A stretch of 64,000 nt of DNA from Lepidostoma basale (GCA_022606425.2 JAHDVF020001225.1:186001-250000); one strand, 5' to 3'; numbered from the stretch's first letter, positions 29,224 to 40,249 are shown. The notes: generated by a model from the letters alone, not told the origin. Numbers and translations: made by a program.

Positions 29224-29510
29224 CAACTAACTAACTAACTAACCATCGCGGTGTGATGGGTTGCCAACCTCATCGCCACCAATAGGCATCTCCCGCGCAC
29301 ACTTCGATCGTAAAACATCCACAAAATAAATTTAAAACAAATATTATAGAATAAAATAACACAATAAAACTACATTAATACATAACTTTTTAGATGGTAC
29401 ACCTATTTAATTTATGTTTCACGTATTCACCGTTTTTTTTAATTAGCTGTAATAAGGCACTTAAAACAAACTAACACCAACAAGAACTTTAAAATAATAT
29501 TGAAAAAATG
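29224..29510 (-). mobile_element. Retroposon S copy 5, internally shortened
   Basis: The (AACT)n tail leads directly to ATCGCGGTGTGATGGGTTGC, skipping most of the LINE-A-like 3' end. Then CACTTCGATCGTAAAACATCC, AT-rich middle, and distal CACGTATTCACCGTTTTTTTTAATT and AGGCACTTAAAAC. Confidence 0.65.
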
Positions 29511-29942
29511 TTAAAATTGCCATTGGAACAAATGAAAAATTTATTTTTACACCTGTCAAAATTCTCTATATAAACGAAAAAACTTGTATAATTTCAACAT
29601 CAAAACAGTACAAACGTATTACGTGTCACAATTAACTATTATAAAGTGCGGCAACAATCAAATTGGCCAAAACAATTCACTTATATACGAAACATCTCCA
29701 AATTTACGGGAGAACCATTTTGACACAACGACACTGTAAAACTTAATGTAACAGCAACATAATTAACGGAGGTTGCGGATCTGTCAAATCATTTTTAATG
29801 TCAACGTTTCTATTGTGGATTCATATATCTTTATCTATATAATTAAAGTGTATACGTTCGTGTTCGAAATTCGAAATCTCCGACAGTTATACAAAAATTG
29901 ACACAACGTTGCATTTGAATGCGCGCGTGTTTTTTTTTATCT
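29511..29942. other. Unassigned DNA
   Basis: No gene or repeat family recognised. The composition is a little less AT-rich than average. Confidence 0.35.
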
Positions 29943-29950
29943 GTCTATAT

Positions 29951-30447
29951 CAGTGGTTCCCAAACTTTTCTTTCCCGTTGACCCCCTGCTGATTTCTTTT
30001 ATTTTGTGCAGACCCCCTACTTTCGTAATATTTTTTTTTACAAATTCACCTATAACTATAAAATGAGTTTTTGAAAAATAATCTAGATTTTGTTGGTGAC
30101 CTTTTGTTTTTTTTATGTTTTATAATCCGATTTTCTAAAAGGAGCAAAAAACGGTCCACAACGAATTCTATAGTTTTTCTCGGATATTTTTCACTGTTGA
30201 CCTTTTTTTGGCTCATTTGAAAAAATCGAATGTCGCGGGTGGCCCGATTGATTAAGAATGGTTGATTACGAAAAATAACCGTTATTATTTATACTAACTT
30301 CAATAGTAATAAAAATGTGTCACATTTTTTTTTATTTCATATTAAACATTGCGCGGACCCGCTGACGTTGTTAAGGGACCCCTAAATCAATTATATTTGT
30401 TAACAGAGACCCCTGGCGGTCCATACGGACCACTTTGGGAACCACTG
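29951..30447. mobile_element. hAT-type MITE
   Basis: 497 bp with terminal inverted repeats CAGTGGTTCCCAAACTTTTC and CAGTGGTTCCCAAAGTGGTC (rc of the right end). Flanking octamers GTCTATAT (29943-29950) and ATCTTTAT (30448-30455) agree at six of eight positions, consistent with a decayed 8-bp target duplication. No coding capacity. CAGTGGTTCCCAAA termini are common for hAT MITEs. Confidence 0.8.
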
Positions 30448-31017
30448 ATCTTTATAAATAAAACTGTAAATGTTCGTTTGATCCTTAGCTTAAATTTCTG
30501 AAAGTTATGCAAACATTTCTTTCAAATTTTCTTTCCAATTATTTAATCAAAATTCATTTGGTAAAAATACTAATGAAGTAATGTACTACTTAATTCGTTT
30601 CCTCATTAGACATAGAGTATCAGAGCTATGTATGCATATTTTAAATTTATTTGAGAGAAAATTTTAATTGGATAGAGCGGAATAGAGAGTCCTTGGAAGC
30701 TTTTCGAGGTTTAAAAAATAATTAGACCACACGTAGTGTACAGCGAGATGACTTATCGCTTAAAGGAAAAAGAAAAAGAGGAACAGCTTTTATGTTTCCA
30801 TTTTACTTTGTAATTAACAACGTGTCGCGAGTTTTACGTAAACGAAAAAAGGAATAGAAAATTTAAATACATTGTTATAAAGGAAAACAAGGGGTTGTTC
30901 TCGTTGCTTATCTTCAAAGTCAGATATTTTACTAATGAGGCAGTGTAGTTTTCTATTTTGAAATTTAAAAGATTGCTTGCTTTTATAATATAATTACATG
31001 TAATAAGTATTCTTCTA
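30448..31017. other. Unassigned DNA
   Basis: No repeat or gene recognised. The minus ORF at 30834-31091 runs into antisense LINE-C and is not credible. Confidence 0.35.
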
Positions 31018-31640
31018 ACGATATCCAAAGAGCCCCTCAGATGTAAACCGATCATCGATAACACGCCCATTGAGCAAGTCACGCGATTCACTTACCTAGG
31101 CATAGAGATCGGTAGCTACAGTGACCTATATGACAAGGTGCGAGCACAAACCAACAAAGCGACAGCCGTGGCTGGCTGCTTGCGCGACACCATATTGAGG
31201 AACAAATACATGCTAACCGAAAGTAAAGTCAAGATATACAAGGCATGCGTTCGCCCCATCATGAATGATGGAATAGAGGTCAAAGCCGATGCCAATGGAA
31301 CTAAGAACCTTCTAAGAGTAGCAGAAATGCGAACCCTACGCTCCATCGCAAGCAAAACCTTCAGAGATCGGATCAGAAATGAAACGATAAGGTCTGTCTG
31401 TGGTGTTAAGGACATAGTGAGATGATGAAGAAGCAGGAGGCGCTTTTGGAGAAACCACGTGGACCGCATGGAGAATACAAGAATTGTAAAAATTGTTATA
31501 AATGAAAATCCAAGCAACAAGAGATTACCAGGAAGAGATGGAGAGATGGCTTGACATCATCATCCCAGGACAGCTCACCGTCACAAATAGGTCATACGAC
31601 CTAAACTAAGAGGAAGAGGAAGAAGAAGAAGTATTCTTCT
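31018..31640 (+). pseudogene. LINE-C RT C-terminal region
   Basis: The plus frame is open from ~31018 (RCKPIIDNTPIEQVTRFTYL, GIEIGSYSDLYDKV) through RAQTNKATAVAGCLRDTILR, SKVKIYKACVRPIMNDGIEV, LLRVAEMRTLRSIASKTFRD to a stop at 31426. Then out of frame FWRNHVDRMENTRIVKIV and a (GAA)n tail at 31605-31630. The F-YLG-I thumb block and the R-I-SKTF-DRIRNE block identify a non-LTR RT. It is the longest LINE-C copy. One or more frameshifts follow 31425. Confidence 0.8.
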
Positions 31641-31828
31641 TCTTCTCAGGGTACCATGTCAGATCCCCCGGCCGCTTATCACTCTAGTGTATGCCTCTCT
31701 GTCCTGTGTCAGCCGGAACAACTCCTTTATCATCCTAATTCTGGTCCATTCATTGATGTCCATCCATTTAGAGCCAGGATATCTGGGACCTTTTCACACA
31801 TCGTCAACCCTCAATCTTCTGTTTCAAA
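31641..31828 (-). mobile_element. RTE-like 3' end fragment
   Basis: The antisense 3' end (CTTCTTCTTCTC, GGTACCATGTCAGATCCCC, GTCCTGTGTCAGCCGGAAC) parallels RTE-B 3' ends but is clearly diverged. It is cut at 31829 by the (TTTGA)n tail of an inverted LINE-F. Confidence 0.55.
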
Positions 31829-32180
31829 TCAAATCAAATCAAATCAGTTTATTTCATCACTGGACATTACTAAATTCAGGTTTGAGGCATCTTTTTAAAA
31901 CAGGTAAAATAATATATTGTGTATAGCATATTACCAGAAACGCATGAGAGATGGTTCGACATTAGGAAGACGAGATACTCTCCAGAATTAGGAGTATTTG
32001 CCTTCTGAATGTACTTTCACTAATATGAAAGACGTCGATCTCTGAGAAGACCGCGTTCAGCATATTAATTGCCTCACCAGACCATTGGTCTCACCAGATG
32101 TAGTTTGGTTCTGGCGACCGGTAGATATAGCAATCTATGCTGTCGCTGTCGGAGATATCTATCAGGGACAAAAAGCCGAA
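31829..32180 (-). mobile_element. LINE-F 3' fragment
   Basis: The tail (CAAAT)n at 31829-31848 is followed by antisense CAGTTTATTTCATCACTGGA, ACATTAGGAAGACGAG, ACGTCGATCTCTGAGAAGAC and CTGGCGACCGGTAGATATAG. This matches the LINE-F C-terminal coding region (RQILL, SEIDVFHV, TNLPLV, RLFYLP on minus). Frames are broken. Confidence 0.7.
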
Positions 32181-32325
32181 AACCCCTCAGTCCACCTCAG
32201 TCGCCTTGTTGACGAATAAATTCGTTTTTTAAATATGTCCCACAAGGTTATTCCAAGCATGGCTCTTTCCGTGTTTGTAATGTCTTTTGACGAAATAAAC
32301 TGATTTGATTTGATTTGAAAAATAT
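32181..32325 (+). mobile_element. LINE-F 3' end, opposite orientation
   Basis: Plus-strand 3' UTR of LINE-F: TTTGTAATGTCTTTTGACG, AAATAAACTGATTTGATTTG. Together with 31829-32180 it forms a pair of LINE-F 3' ends with both tails facing outward. Confidence 0.6.
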
Positions 32326-32688
32326 CTTTAAAAAAATAGGTGTCTTATATATTATATACTCGTATCTTGACACGATCATAGTTATGAAAACAGAATATAA
32401 AACACAATCGGCCTATAACTCAGGTCGTATCAGAATATCGAAATTCAATTTAGAATATATATTCGACTTACGTCCCGTTCATACCGTAGACGCACACCAA
32501 GATCCGCCTTACGTACACAGTTTAGCACGTGATCCCAGTCGTCTGGGGTGAATTAGCATGCAAATCGATTTCACTCTTGGCAGATCACCTAATCCCTTGG
32601 AGCCTTATATGGGCCGAGAGTACATGACAGTACCTACCTTATGCTGAGAAGAATGTTAAATTAATTGCGATTTATACATTAATTATTT
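32326..32688. other. Unassigned DNA
   Basis: A GC-richer patch at 32470-32640 without a recognised family. No credible gene. Confidence 0.35.
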
Positions 32689-32689
32689 C

Positions 32690-33238
32690 AAACATCAAAT
32701 CAAATCAAATCAAATCAAATAGTAAAAAACATCGTTTTATTTAATTATTATTTCAAATCAAATCAGTTTATTTCATCAACAGACATTACAAAATTTATTT
32801 TTAAGGCATCTATTGAGAACAGGAAAAATAATATATTATGTATAATATACTACCAGAAACGCATAAGAGATGGTTCAACATTAGGAAGACAGGATTCTCT
32901 CCAGAATTAAGAGTATTTGCCTTCTGAACGTACTTTCACTAACATAAAAGACGTCGATCTTCGAGGAGACCGCGTTCAGGAGATTAATTGCTCTTCCCAC
33001 TGGTGTCACCAGAGGCAGATTGGTTCTGGCGGCCGGTAGGTAAAACAATCTGTGCTGTCGCTGTCGGAGATATCTATCGGGGACAAAAAGCTAACAACCC
33101 TCCAGTACGGCCGAATTCTCGAAGTATGCCCTAATTAATCTAAAGAAATGGGTAATTAGATGTTCATCTCTTCGAAGCTGTAGAGAATTGGTTCCGAGCA
33201 TAGTTCATACAATAGGACGTAACACACATAAACATTGT
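32690..33238 (-). mobile_element. LINE-F 3' copy
   Basis: Minus strand. The (CAAAT)n tail at 32697-32720 and a second one at 32755-32767 are separated by a K-like scrap (AAAAAACATCGTTTTATTTAA). The body has ACGTCGATCTTCGAGGAGAC, CACTGGTGTCACCAGAGGCA and GATATCTATCGGGGACAAAA. It extends to the SYPWL/HFFRLI region near 33200. It is a close sister of the 53326-53829 copy. Confidence 0.75.
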
Positions 33239-33239
33239 G

Positions 33240-33605
33240 ATTTTCTCTTGTTATTCCTGTCCACTCTTTGATGTTCTGACCAGTCGGGACGGCTGCCTTC
33301 TACCAACTTCATGACGTCCCTCCACCTTACGGATTAAATGTTATATTTGGTTTATTCTACTATATGGCTGCAAAACCTGGACTCTGAAAGTGAATGTAAT
33401 GAACCGGTGAAGCGTTCGAGATGTGGATATACCGCAGAATGCTCCGCATACCGTGGACCGATTGGGTCAGTAATGCAGACGTACTGCAGAGAGCCACAGC
33501 CAATAGAGAGCTGTTGTCAAGTGTGAAAATTAGAAATGTCTCATATTTGGGTCATGTGCTAAGGGGAGAAAAACACCACCTCCTTCGACTGATATAAATG
33601 GGCAT
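33240..33605 (-). mobile_element. RTE-B fragment with internal inversion
   Basis: 33240-33330 is minus-strand RTE-B (the QLSWLRNIKEWTGITR segment). 33331-33605 is plus-strand RTE-B from the segment immediately upstream (LKVNVMNR, RMLRIPWTD-like, YLGHVLRGEK-like). Read on minus, the inverted upstream piece precedes the downstream piece, the order produced by twin priming. The true 3' end and tail are missing. Confidence 0.6.
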
Positions 33606-34179
33606 TCCCTAGTCCCTATTAAATGACCCTATATTAAGAAAATCTGTGTTTATTATTCCCGCGGAAATATTAAAAACGTTTGATTTCCGTATTTTAATCT
33701 ACGAGTTTTACATAATAGACCGGTTATTTAAATGTAATATCTGAAATAAAGCGGCCAGACTGAAGTCCTTATTTACAAATCTCCCAGTGACAAGTGTTTC
33801 TATGCTTTTGATATCCTGGGATTCGGTATTACTTATATAGGGCTTTATTTAGGGGTGGCTATGCATAGTCAGGACTGAGACCCCCGTCAGGATGTTGTTT
33901 ACATATCCCTTAATCTAGTCCAACCCTTCCACTGATAGTACAGCCAGCTTAATAAATAATGAAGCTTATCTTGTTTGCTTGAATCAGCTACCCTACTGAA
34001 ATTACAAAAGTTTTAGAGAATATAATATATCTGATCGTTTTCTAAGAAAAAATATAATCTGAGATTATATTTAAAGTTCAAAAACGGTATTACTGATCCA
34101 AGATAAACTATGGGGAAAACTAAAAGCTTGCAAGGAAAATTCAAATAATCTATGTTTAACATACGAGTATAACATTTCC
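33606..34179. other. Unassigned DNA
   Basis: No recognised element or gene. Confidence 0.35.
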
Positions 34180-34395
34180 TGTTGATGTATTATCAGACAC
34201 ACGATATTGCCTTAGAAAGGTGAAATATGTAGTTCCCTTCTTCTAGCTAGAATAAGGGAATTACGTACGTTTTCGTTCGTATTCATTGTTAATATGGAGT
34301 TTTATATTATTTTTCAAGAAACAATAAATAACAATGTTTTAATTTTATTTCTTTTATATTCGCCATCACATTGTGTTGTGGATTCACATTTGAAT
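34180..34395 (+). repeat. Foldback G5 right arm plus motif M
   Basis: TTGCCTTAGAAAGGTGAAATATGTAG is a decayed G hammerhead-like core. It is followed by the G arm (TTTCGTTCGTATTCATTG, ATGGAGTTTTATATTATTTTTC, AAGAAACAATAAATA). At 34345-34390 comes motif M on minus (TTCGCCATCACATTGTGTTG...GATTCAC). The left arm is absent. Confidence 0.5.
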
Positions 34396-34659
34396 AACTT
34401 TTTGAAAACATTGTATTTTCACAAGTTTCAGGAGGACCCCAAACTGGCCGACTGTGGCTGAATGTGCAGAGGAATATGCAGACCTTGGAAAAAGACGCCT
34501 ATCAACACTTGACGCCTCGTGATAAAAAAACACCGACTCCGAGTAACAGGAAGAGGCGAGAAGAACGAAGAAAATCTTTTGAAGAAAGGTACCCATTTTT
34601 AATAAAATCAATTAATTAGAGACATAATATTATATATTATATATTATGATGAATCATGG

Positions 34660-34955
34660 ACTTAAAGAATTGTTAATATTAACCGACTGAATGCGTTTAA
34701 AATGTGGTTGCATTGCAAAATGTTTCACATTTTTTGGACATGCCCGCCAACATAAATTTTCTCTAGACAGCCAGAGCTGATAGCGAATTGTTGGTCAATA
34801 TTTCCCGTAAGGTGGCATATTTAGGTCATAAGCTTAAGAGTTATTAATTAGAATTGCTGCACTGATCAATGAGGACATAAAATAGCGTCAATTAGGTGTT
34901 GGCAGGAGGCGAATCCCCTGGATTTATAATATGAGGAACTGGACTGGCTCAAAAA
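34660..34955 (+). pseudogene. RTE-B copy, strongly degraded
   Basis: Plus strand: RLNAFKMWLHCKMFH-like, then stops, then REL(L)SIFPV-KVAYLGH-like and RCWQEANPLDL. It aligns with the RTE-B RRMLR to GRRQLSWLRN stretch but has many stops. It is the oldest-looking RTE-B here. Confidence 0.5.
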
Positions 34956-34956
34956 T

Positions 34957-35775
34957 CAAATCAAAGCAGTTTATTTTCCCAAAAGATATCTTGTTCTTTC
35001 GGTGCCGTGTCAGGTCTCTCCAACGTTAGCAATCACTGCAGCAAAGGCATATCTATCCTGCGCCACTTGGAACTCGTTCTGAACTCTTGTTATTCCTGTC
35101 CACTCTTTGATGTTCCGCAGCCAGGACAGCTGTCTTCTACCAACTCCCTGACGTCTCTCCACTTTACCCATTAATATCAGTCAAAGGTGGTGATATTTTT
35201 CTCCTCTTAGCGCATTACCCAAATATGAGACGTTTCTAATTTTTACACTCGACAACAGCTCTCTGTAGTACGTCTTCATTACTGACCCTATCGGTCCACG
35301 CTATACGGAGCATTCTGCGGTATATCCATATCTCGAACGCTTCCAACCGGTTCATTACATTCACTTTCAGAGTCCAGGTTTCGCAGCTATATAGTTTCAA
35401 GTTAAAATAATCTTTGCAAAAGAATGTTCTCATTTTATTAAATGCAGTTCGTGCAACTTCAATTTTGAATTTTATTTCAATGTCCGGGTCAAGCACTTTA
35501 GTGATTAACAAACAACAATTATAGTTTAAGGCATCTATTGATAACAGGAAAGCATGAGAGATGATTCGACTTTAGGAATACAATATACTTTCCAAAGTCA
35601 AGAATATTAGAATTCTGTACGTGTCTCCGGAACATAAAAATGGAAACCCTCCTAGATGATGGAATCCTCAAAGAATCCCCTTATAAGTCTGAAGAAATGG
35701 GTAAGTATGAACCCTTCCCACCTTATCTGTAGACTATTGGTCCCCCGCATACCCAAGAGGAATGCGGAATGCAGT
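34957..35775 (-). mobile_element. LINE-F split by RTE-B
   Basis: The LINE-F 3' end (CAAATCAAAGCAGTTTATTTTCCCAAAAGATAT) stops at 34996. An RTE-B copy fills 34997-35510. LINE-F resumes at ~35511 (AATTATAGTTTAAGGCATCTATTG) and continues to ~35775 with minus-strand C-terminal coding remnants. Joining the two ends gives the order seen at 61371-61557. Confidence 0.65.
34997..35510 (-). pseudogene. RTE-B inserted in LINE-F
   Basis: Minus strand. The last frame part 35511-35236 reads KVLDPDIEIKFKIEVARTAF, NKMRTFF, then CETWTLKVNVMNRLEAFEIW and RRMLRIAWTDRVSNEDVLQRA. Downstream out of frame are the SQLSWLRNIKEW and QDRYAFAAVIANV regions. No (GAAGAA) tail is visible; the 3' end is at about 34997 (TTGTTCTTTCGG on plus). 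Internal deletions are present. Confidence 0.75.
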
Positions 35776-36770
35776 TAAATGGCGTTGAGGAACTGTTTCA
35801 TGCTATCATGGACAAAGATGCCTACTTTTAAGTGATATTCAATATCAGGGATATCTAACATGACTCCAAAAATAAGACTTTTGGGGGATGTGGAGACGGT
35901 TGAAAGACGGTGGAAGTTTCAACGTTTACTCTCGATCGAAAGTAATTATACATTAATGGTATTTGTATTTGTAATGGAGCGTGGATGGACGGCGGCGTAA
36001 CTGCGCAGGGTATCGATAGCAGCTGATGACGATGTTACGCTGAGCGGTAATGTCGGTCAGCTGAAACGAAGACTCGCCAGAAGCTACGTGACGTAGTAGA
36101 GTGGCTTCGTAGATCGGCGGGAGAGAGTCCGAGATCCTTCGTGATGTAGACTTGATAACGTAGGCTCGTGTTGGTTAGAAGTCGTAATAATGACTGACTC
36201 CTCGAGTGGTTGGCTGTACGGCTTTTATATGTTTTGCTTCATTTGTTCCTACTCTCTTGGACAACCTCTAGTAACCTTTGTGTATGAACCCGGGCCCTGA
36301 TTCATCATTTTTTTGCACACGATCCCCTTCTATGATGTTACTTATTACTATTTTGTAAAATCTCATCTAGTTTAGACGTTGATGAAGCTGAGTGTACGAG
36401 CTACAAGGCGGGTAGTTAAGTCATAAAGTGAAAATCGATCTAGCACAGAATGATTCTGGGTGCTTGTATGGTTTGGTAAGCCTTAACGCGGGTCCCGTGA
36501 AAGTCTTTTATGTGGAGATTTCGAATATATTATTAAACCCGTCCAACAATAAATACCATACGACACTGCCCCAGTATACATGTAATTTAGTATTTCAAAT
36601 AAGAAATGAAAGACGAATCTTTTGGTGTAATATTATATTATACGAGTACTTAGGAAATTGAAAAAACTTTGTATATTCCATTTAATAATTAATAACTAGA
36701 TTCCTCTGTTTACTCCTTTCTCCTTAAATACTTTGTATACATTTAATCTCACAAGCTCCCATTCATTTAT
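35776..36770. other. Unassigned, with a GC-rich segment at 35975-36245
   Basis: 35975-36245 is clearly GC-richer (GGAGCGTGGATGGACGGCGG, GCTCGTGTTGGTTAG, CTCCTCGAGTGGTTGGC) and matches no other sequence in the window. A TTTTATATG word follows. It could be an LTR or another single-copy element; no coding frame is convincing. Confidence 0.35.
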
Positions 36771-36774
36771 TTAT

Positions 36775-37850
36775 TTGTAGTAGAATAAATGCAGTAGAAA
36801 TGAGATCTCTTAGACGAATGTGTGGATACTCTGTGTATGATAGAGTGTCGAATGAAAATATAAGAAGTAAATGCAGTGCGAATAATGGTGTTATGAACAA
36901 AATAATGAAAGGATCATTAAGGTGGTTTAAACATGTGTAAAGAATTAATGAAGAAAGAATGGTAAAAAATTATATGTTAATGATGTAAATGGAACCAGAA
37001 GATCGAGGAAAACGTGTCAAGATCAAATCAATCAAATATTAAATGTCGGCCACTTGAGGAATCGGAAGAACCGACGTGCGAGCATGATACGATTTATGAA
37101 TGTAGAGGAAGCGAAAAAACTTTGTCAGGATAGAAAAATGTGGTGGTCTATTCTTTCTGTCTAGATTTGTCCTTTCTGGTTTATTTTTTTTGTTCTCTTG
37201 AGTGATGAAAGTGTCCTAAGTAGAATAATAATTGTGTCATTAAGACGGTTTTGAAACATGTACAGATCGAATTTAGAAATAATGATAAAGAAAGTATATT
37301 TTATATGTAAGAATAAGAAATAGAGGAAGACCGAGGATAACGTGATATAATTAAATCAATTGAATATCAAATATCTGCGACATGAGGAGTTGGAGAAATC
37401 GACGAGCATGCTTGTCACGGTGTATGAATGTTGAGGAAGTAAGAGTAGTTTGTTGTGAAAATTAGAAAATTTTGATAATGTGGCGGTCCATTCTTTATAT
37501 TATATTTTAATTAGTACAGAACAAATATACAAGTATACACGAGTATATTTGTTCTGTATATAATGGTAAAGACGAAGAAATAATGGTAAAGAAGGTTACA
37601 GAATTAATGAAATAAGAAGAATTAATGACAAACGGAACTAGAAACAGAGAAAAACCGAGATAAACGTGGCATGATCAAATCAATCAAATACTGAATGTCG
37701 GCTACGTGAGGAGTTGGAGAAATCGACGTGCGTGCTTGTCACGATGTATGAATGTATTAAGAGAAGTTTGTTAGGTTAGAACAATGTGGCGGTCAATTTT
37801 TTCTGCCTACATATTCGTAGAGACGCTATGATGGTTAGTTAGTGAGATCA
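36775..37850 (+). mobile_element. Three serial LINE-A copies
   Basis: Plus-strand LINE-A 3' copies follow one another. 36775-37165 has the INAVEMRSLRRMCGYSVYDRV frame at its start, then breaks, ending in WWSILSV. 37200-37500 is degraded, KGSLRRF-like to WRSIL. 37560-37850 is degraded, ending GACGCTATGATGGTTAGTTAG. A small palindrome (ACAAATATAC-AAGTATACACGAGTATATTTGT) separates the second and third. None is coding. Confidence 0.65.
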
Positions 37851-38879
37851 TTTGGAGTATTGAGTATTTTGCTAATTTTTTTTGTTTTTTGTTTTCAAGT
37901 ATTTTTCTAATTAAGAGAAGTGTGGTTTTGGTAGAGAATATAAAAAGAGAGTCCGTCGTACAATCAAAAGAAAAGTGGTATGCAAGTTTATTAATATTTC
38001 TCAGAACTTATGCTGCATTGCGGTGGATTTAGACGAAAACTTTACTTTTCGCATTCCCAGTCGCTGTATACAGCGTCGAATGAGCTCAAATTTTAATAAA
38101 CATTCCTCTTCATCTTAAATAATATCGGGTGATACACGTTGTCTCGGGATTCATCTCTACTTACGATTCGGAAGCCCAGCTATCTCTTCATCTTTTGGAT
38201 AGTCTGTCAGGTGGATCTTGGCTTATGGGTATCCCATTTGCTGCAGTGTTAGCGATTCTGTGAGTGTCCATTTACATGGCCTCCCCATAATATCGTCGGT
38301 TTTTTTCATCTCTTTTTCTTACTTAACATTTTCCCGCCTCCCTCATACACTATCTTCTTCCTGTTTTAAAATTTAGTTTGTTATATATTTGTCCTATTGT
38401 GTATTGTGTATTGATGTGTGTTTTATATAATTTTAATGTGTTTTTTTTACTAATTGAAGGTGTGTTTTATATTATATAATATTTACTTCTGATTTTATTT
38501 AATAATAAAGAGATGTGAGGCCGCGCGGGAGATATATAAGGTTAAAAGAATAGATTAAATGTGGTCTGTCATCCTTCTGATTGATGACAAGAAAAGGCTA
38601 AATTAAATTAACGTAAGTCCCGGATGGACAAGGAACAGGCCTAGATAGTGCAGCGAGACTGGCGAAAGGGCGTCGCTCCGTCCTATAACAGTCTCGGGTG
38701 TTGGTGGGAACCTTATCTCTTTTCCATCATAACGATGTTATCAGTATTATAGATTTTCCATATTTCACACTCTTCTTCTTTTAAATTTCAACCATGAGTG
38801 AGAAAAAAGATGACTTGCATACATTGCACTGTAAATGAATGTTTAGAATTCTAGAGATGTTTAGATGTTGACGAGTAAA
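37851..38879. other. Unassigned DNA, two GC-richer patches
   Basis: 38140-38290 and 38510-38710 are GC-richer (GTAAGTCCCGGATGGACAAG, GGCGAAAGGGCGTCGC) and look like ancient repeat or UTR sequence. I cannot name a family. No long frame. Confidence 0.35.
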
Positions 38880-39090
38880 TACATTAAAAATTAATACGAA
38901 TGAAAACATCAGTTTTCTAGAAGTTTTATTGTACGGGTAATTATAATGGGAATGACATGTTTCGCCCTTCTAAGGGATTATCAAATGTAACATTCCCATA
39001 AAATATAATAACTTCTAGAAAACTGACGTTTTCATTCGTATTAATTATTTAATTTGGAGTTTTACATCATTGTTCAAGAAACAATAAATA
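38880..39090. repeat. Foldback repeat G6
   Basis: Left arm AATACGAATGAAAACATCAG-TTTTCTAGAAG...GACATGTTTCGCCCTTCTAAGG. Right arm CTAGAAAACTGACGTTTTCATTCG...TTTTACATCATTGTTCAAG. Only the left-arm hammerhead-like core (minus) is kept. Confidence 0.7.
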
Positions 39091-39184
39091 CATTTAAAAT
39101 TGATAAATAAAATATTGTGCAAACAAATATTTTTTTAATAAATAAATATTACAATTAGTATTACAACACTTTATTTCACTTATC

Positions 39185-39235
39185 ACAGACATGTTTCGAT
39201 TAAATCATAACCTTTATCCAATGCCTTTAACATTT
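39185..39235 (-). repeat. Hammerhead-like remnant
   Basis: Minus strand: GGATAAA, GGUU-AUGAUUU-AAUC (four pairs), GAA, ACAUGU, C. Stem II and the palindrome persist but the CUGANGA core is replaced. Confidence 0.35.
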
Positions 39236-39399
39236 TAACAAAACCCACTCCACATTTATACATAACTCCACCCTTTTTGGCATATACGAGTATGTGATCA
39301 CTCTCTCTTATTTTGTTATTTAAATTGTTAACATTGATACAGGTTATGTAATAACCGAGTCTTTGTCAAGTGAAACAAAGTGTTGCAATACCAAGTGTA

Positions 39400-39785
39400 A
39401 TTATATTTAAATTTTTAATTGTATCTCAATAGAGACGAAGAAACAAACTGGAAACTGAATATGGATGATCAAGGTGTTTACAGGACTTATGACCTGTCAT
39501 TGGTTGGGTTAAGCGCACGCTTTATGTAATTACAACATTCCCCATTCCACCATTGTTATTATGATCATGTATGATACATTTTTTGGAAGTTGTATATATA
39601 CTCCAAATCCATACATATCTTCACGTGGCAGTTCCAGTTAGCCATCTATGTAGATTTGATTGTACTAATTAATTTTTTAAGATTAATCTATACAATCCAT
39701 CCACTAACGCCATCTATGAAGAATGATTGTTTAGCATTTAGCAAACTACTTTATTGTACAATGCGAAGAGGCTACCGCCTCCTAG
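39400..39785 (+). mobile_element. J element, monomer
   Basis: Closest relative of the arms at 8980-9737: TTGTATCTCAATAGAGACG, GGATGATCAAGGTGTTTAC, CATTGGTTGGGTTAAGC, GAAGTTGTATATATACTCC, AACGCCATCTATGAAG. It ends near AAACTACTTTATTG. No inverted second arm is attached. It shows where the palindrome centre in the Helitron copy was truncated. Confidence 0.65.
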
Positions 39786-39889
39786 CGCACAATAATTATA
39801 TTTATTCAAATTTGAATCCACAACACAAAGTGAAAGCGAATATAGAAGAAATACGTTTTAATTTTTACACAACTCATGTGTTAACCTTA

Positions 39890-40165
39890 TGATTACTTCT
39901 TCTAATGATACCGTAACAGGTTTCTCTGACGTTGGCGATTACTGTGACTAAAGTTTTCTCGCGAGTGATTTCCTGGGTATTGTTACAATAGTGGTTTTCA
40001 GACTGGGTTATCTTCGCTTAGCTGGTGGGTCTCGGTTTTGTGGCGCTGAAGATACGCCAACAACTCTAGGACACCGGGGAGTAGGACCTACTGGAAGTCT
40101 TGCTGTTGTTATGCAAGGTGGTATTTTACGGCGCTTATTTGATTGATGAAGAGTGTTTTTGTAGT
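39890..40165 (-). mobile_element. Candidate retroposon with RTE-like 3' end, copy 1
   Basis: Begins with RTE-B-like 3' terminal sequence on minus (CTTCTTCTAATGATACCG, GACGTTGGCGATTACTGTG). It then switches to a non-RTE body shared with 54640-54990 in the same order: TTTTGTGGCGCTGAAGATACGCC, then TCTTGCTGTTGTTATGC-AAG. This suggests a SINE using an RTE tail. Confidence 0.4.
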
Positions 40166-40249
40166 TCATAATATGAATTTGTAGTTGCACATTACAACCA
40201 CAGATTGCTATATTTATTTATAAAACCAAACAGTTTAGTTGTGGACAGT

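Noticed and set aside
39400..39785. J element as a solo LTR (TG start, TATA-like word, AATAAAG-like end)
   Set aside because: Target duplications of the two clear insertions are 12 bp rather than 4-6 bp, and the leader and inverted right end do not fit an LTR. The possibility stays open if a coding element is found.
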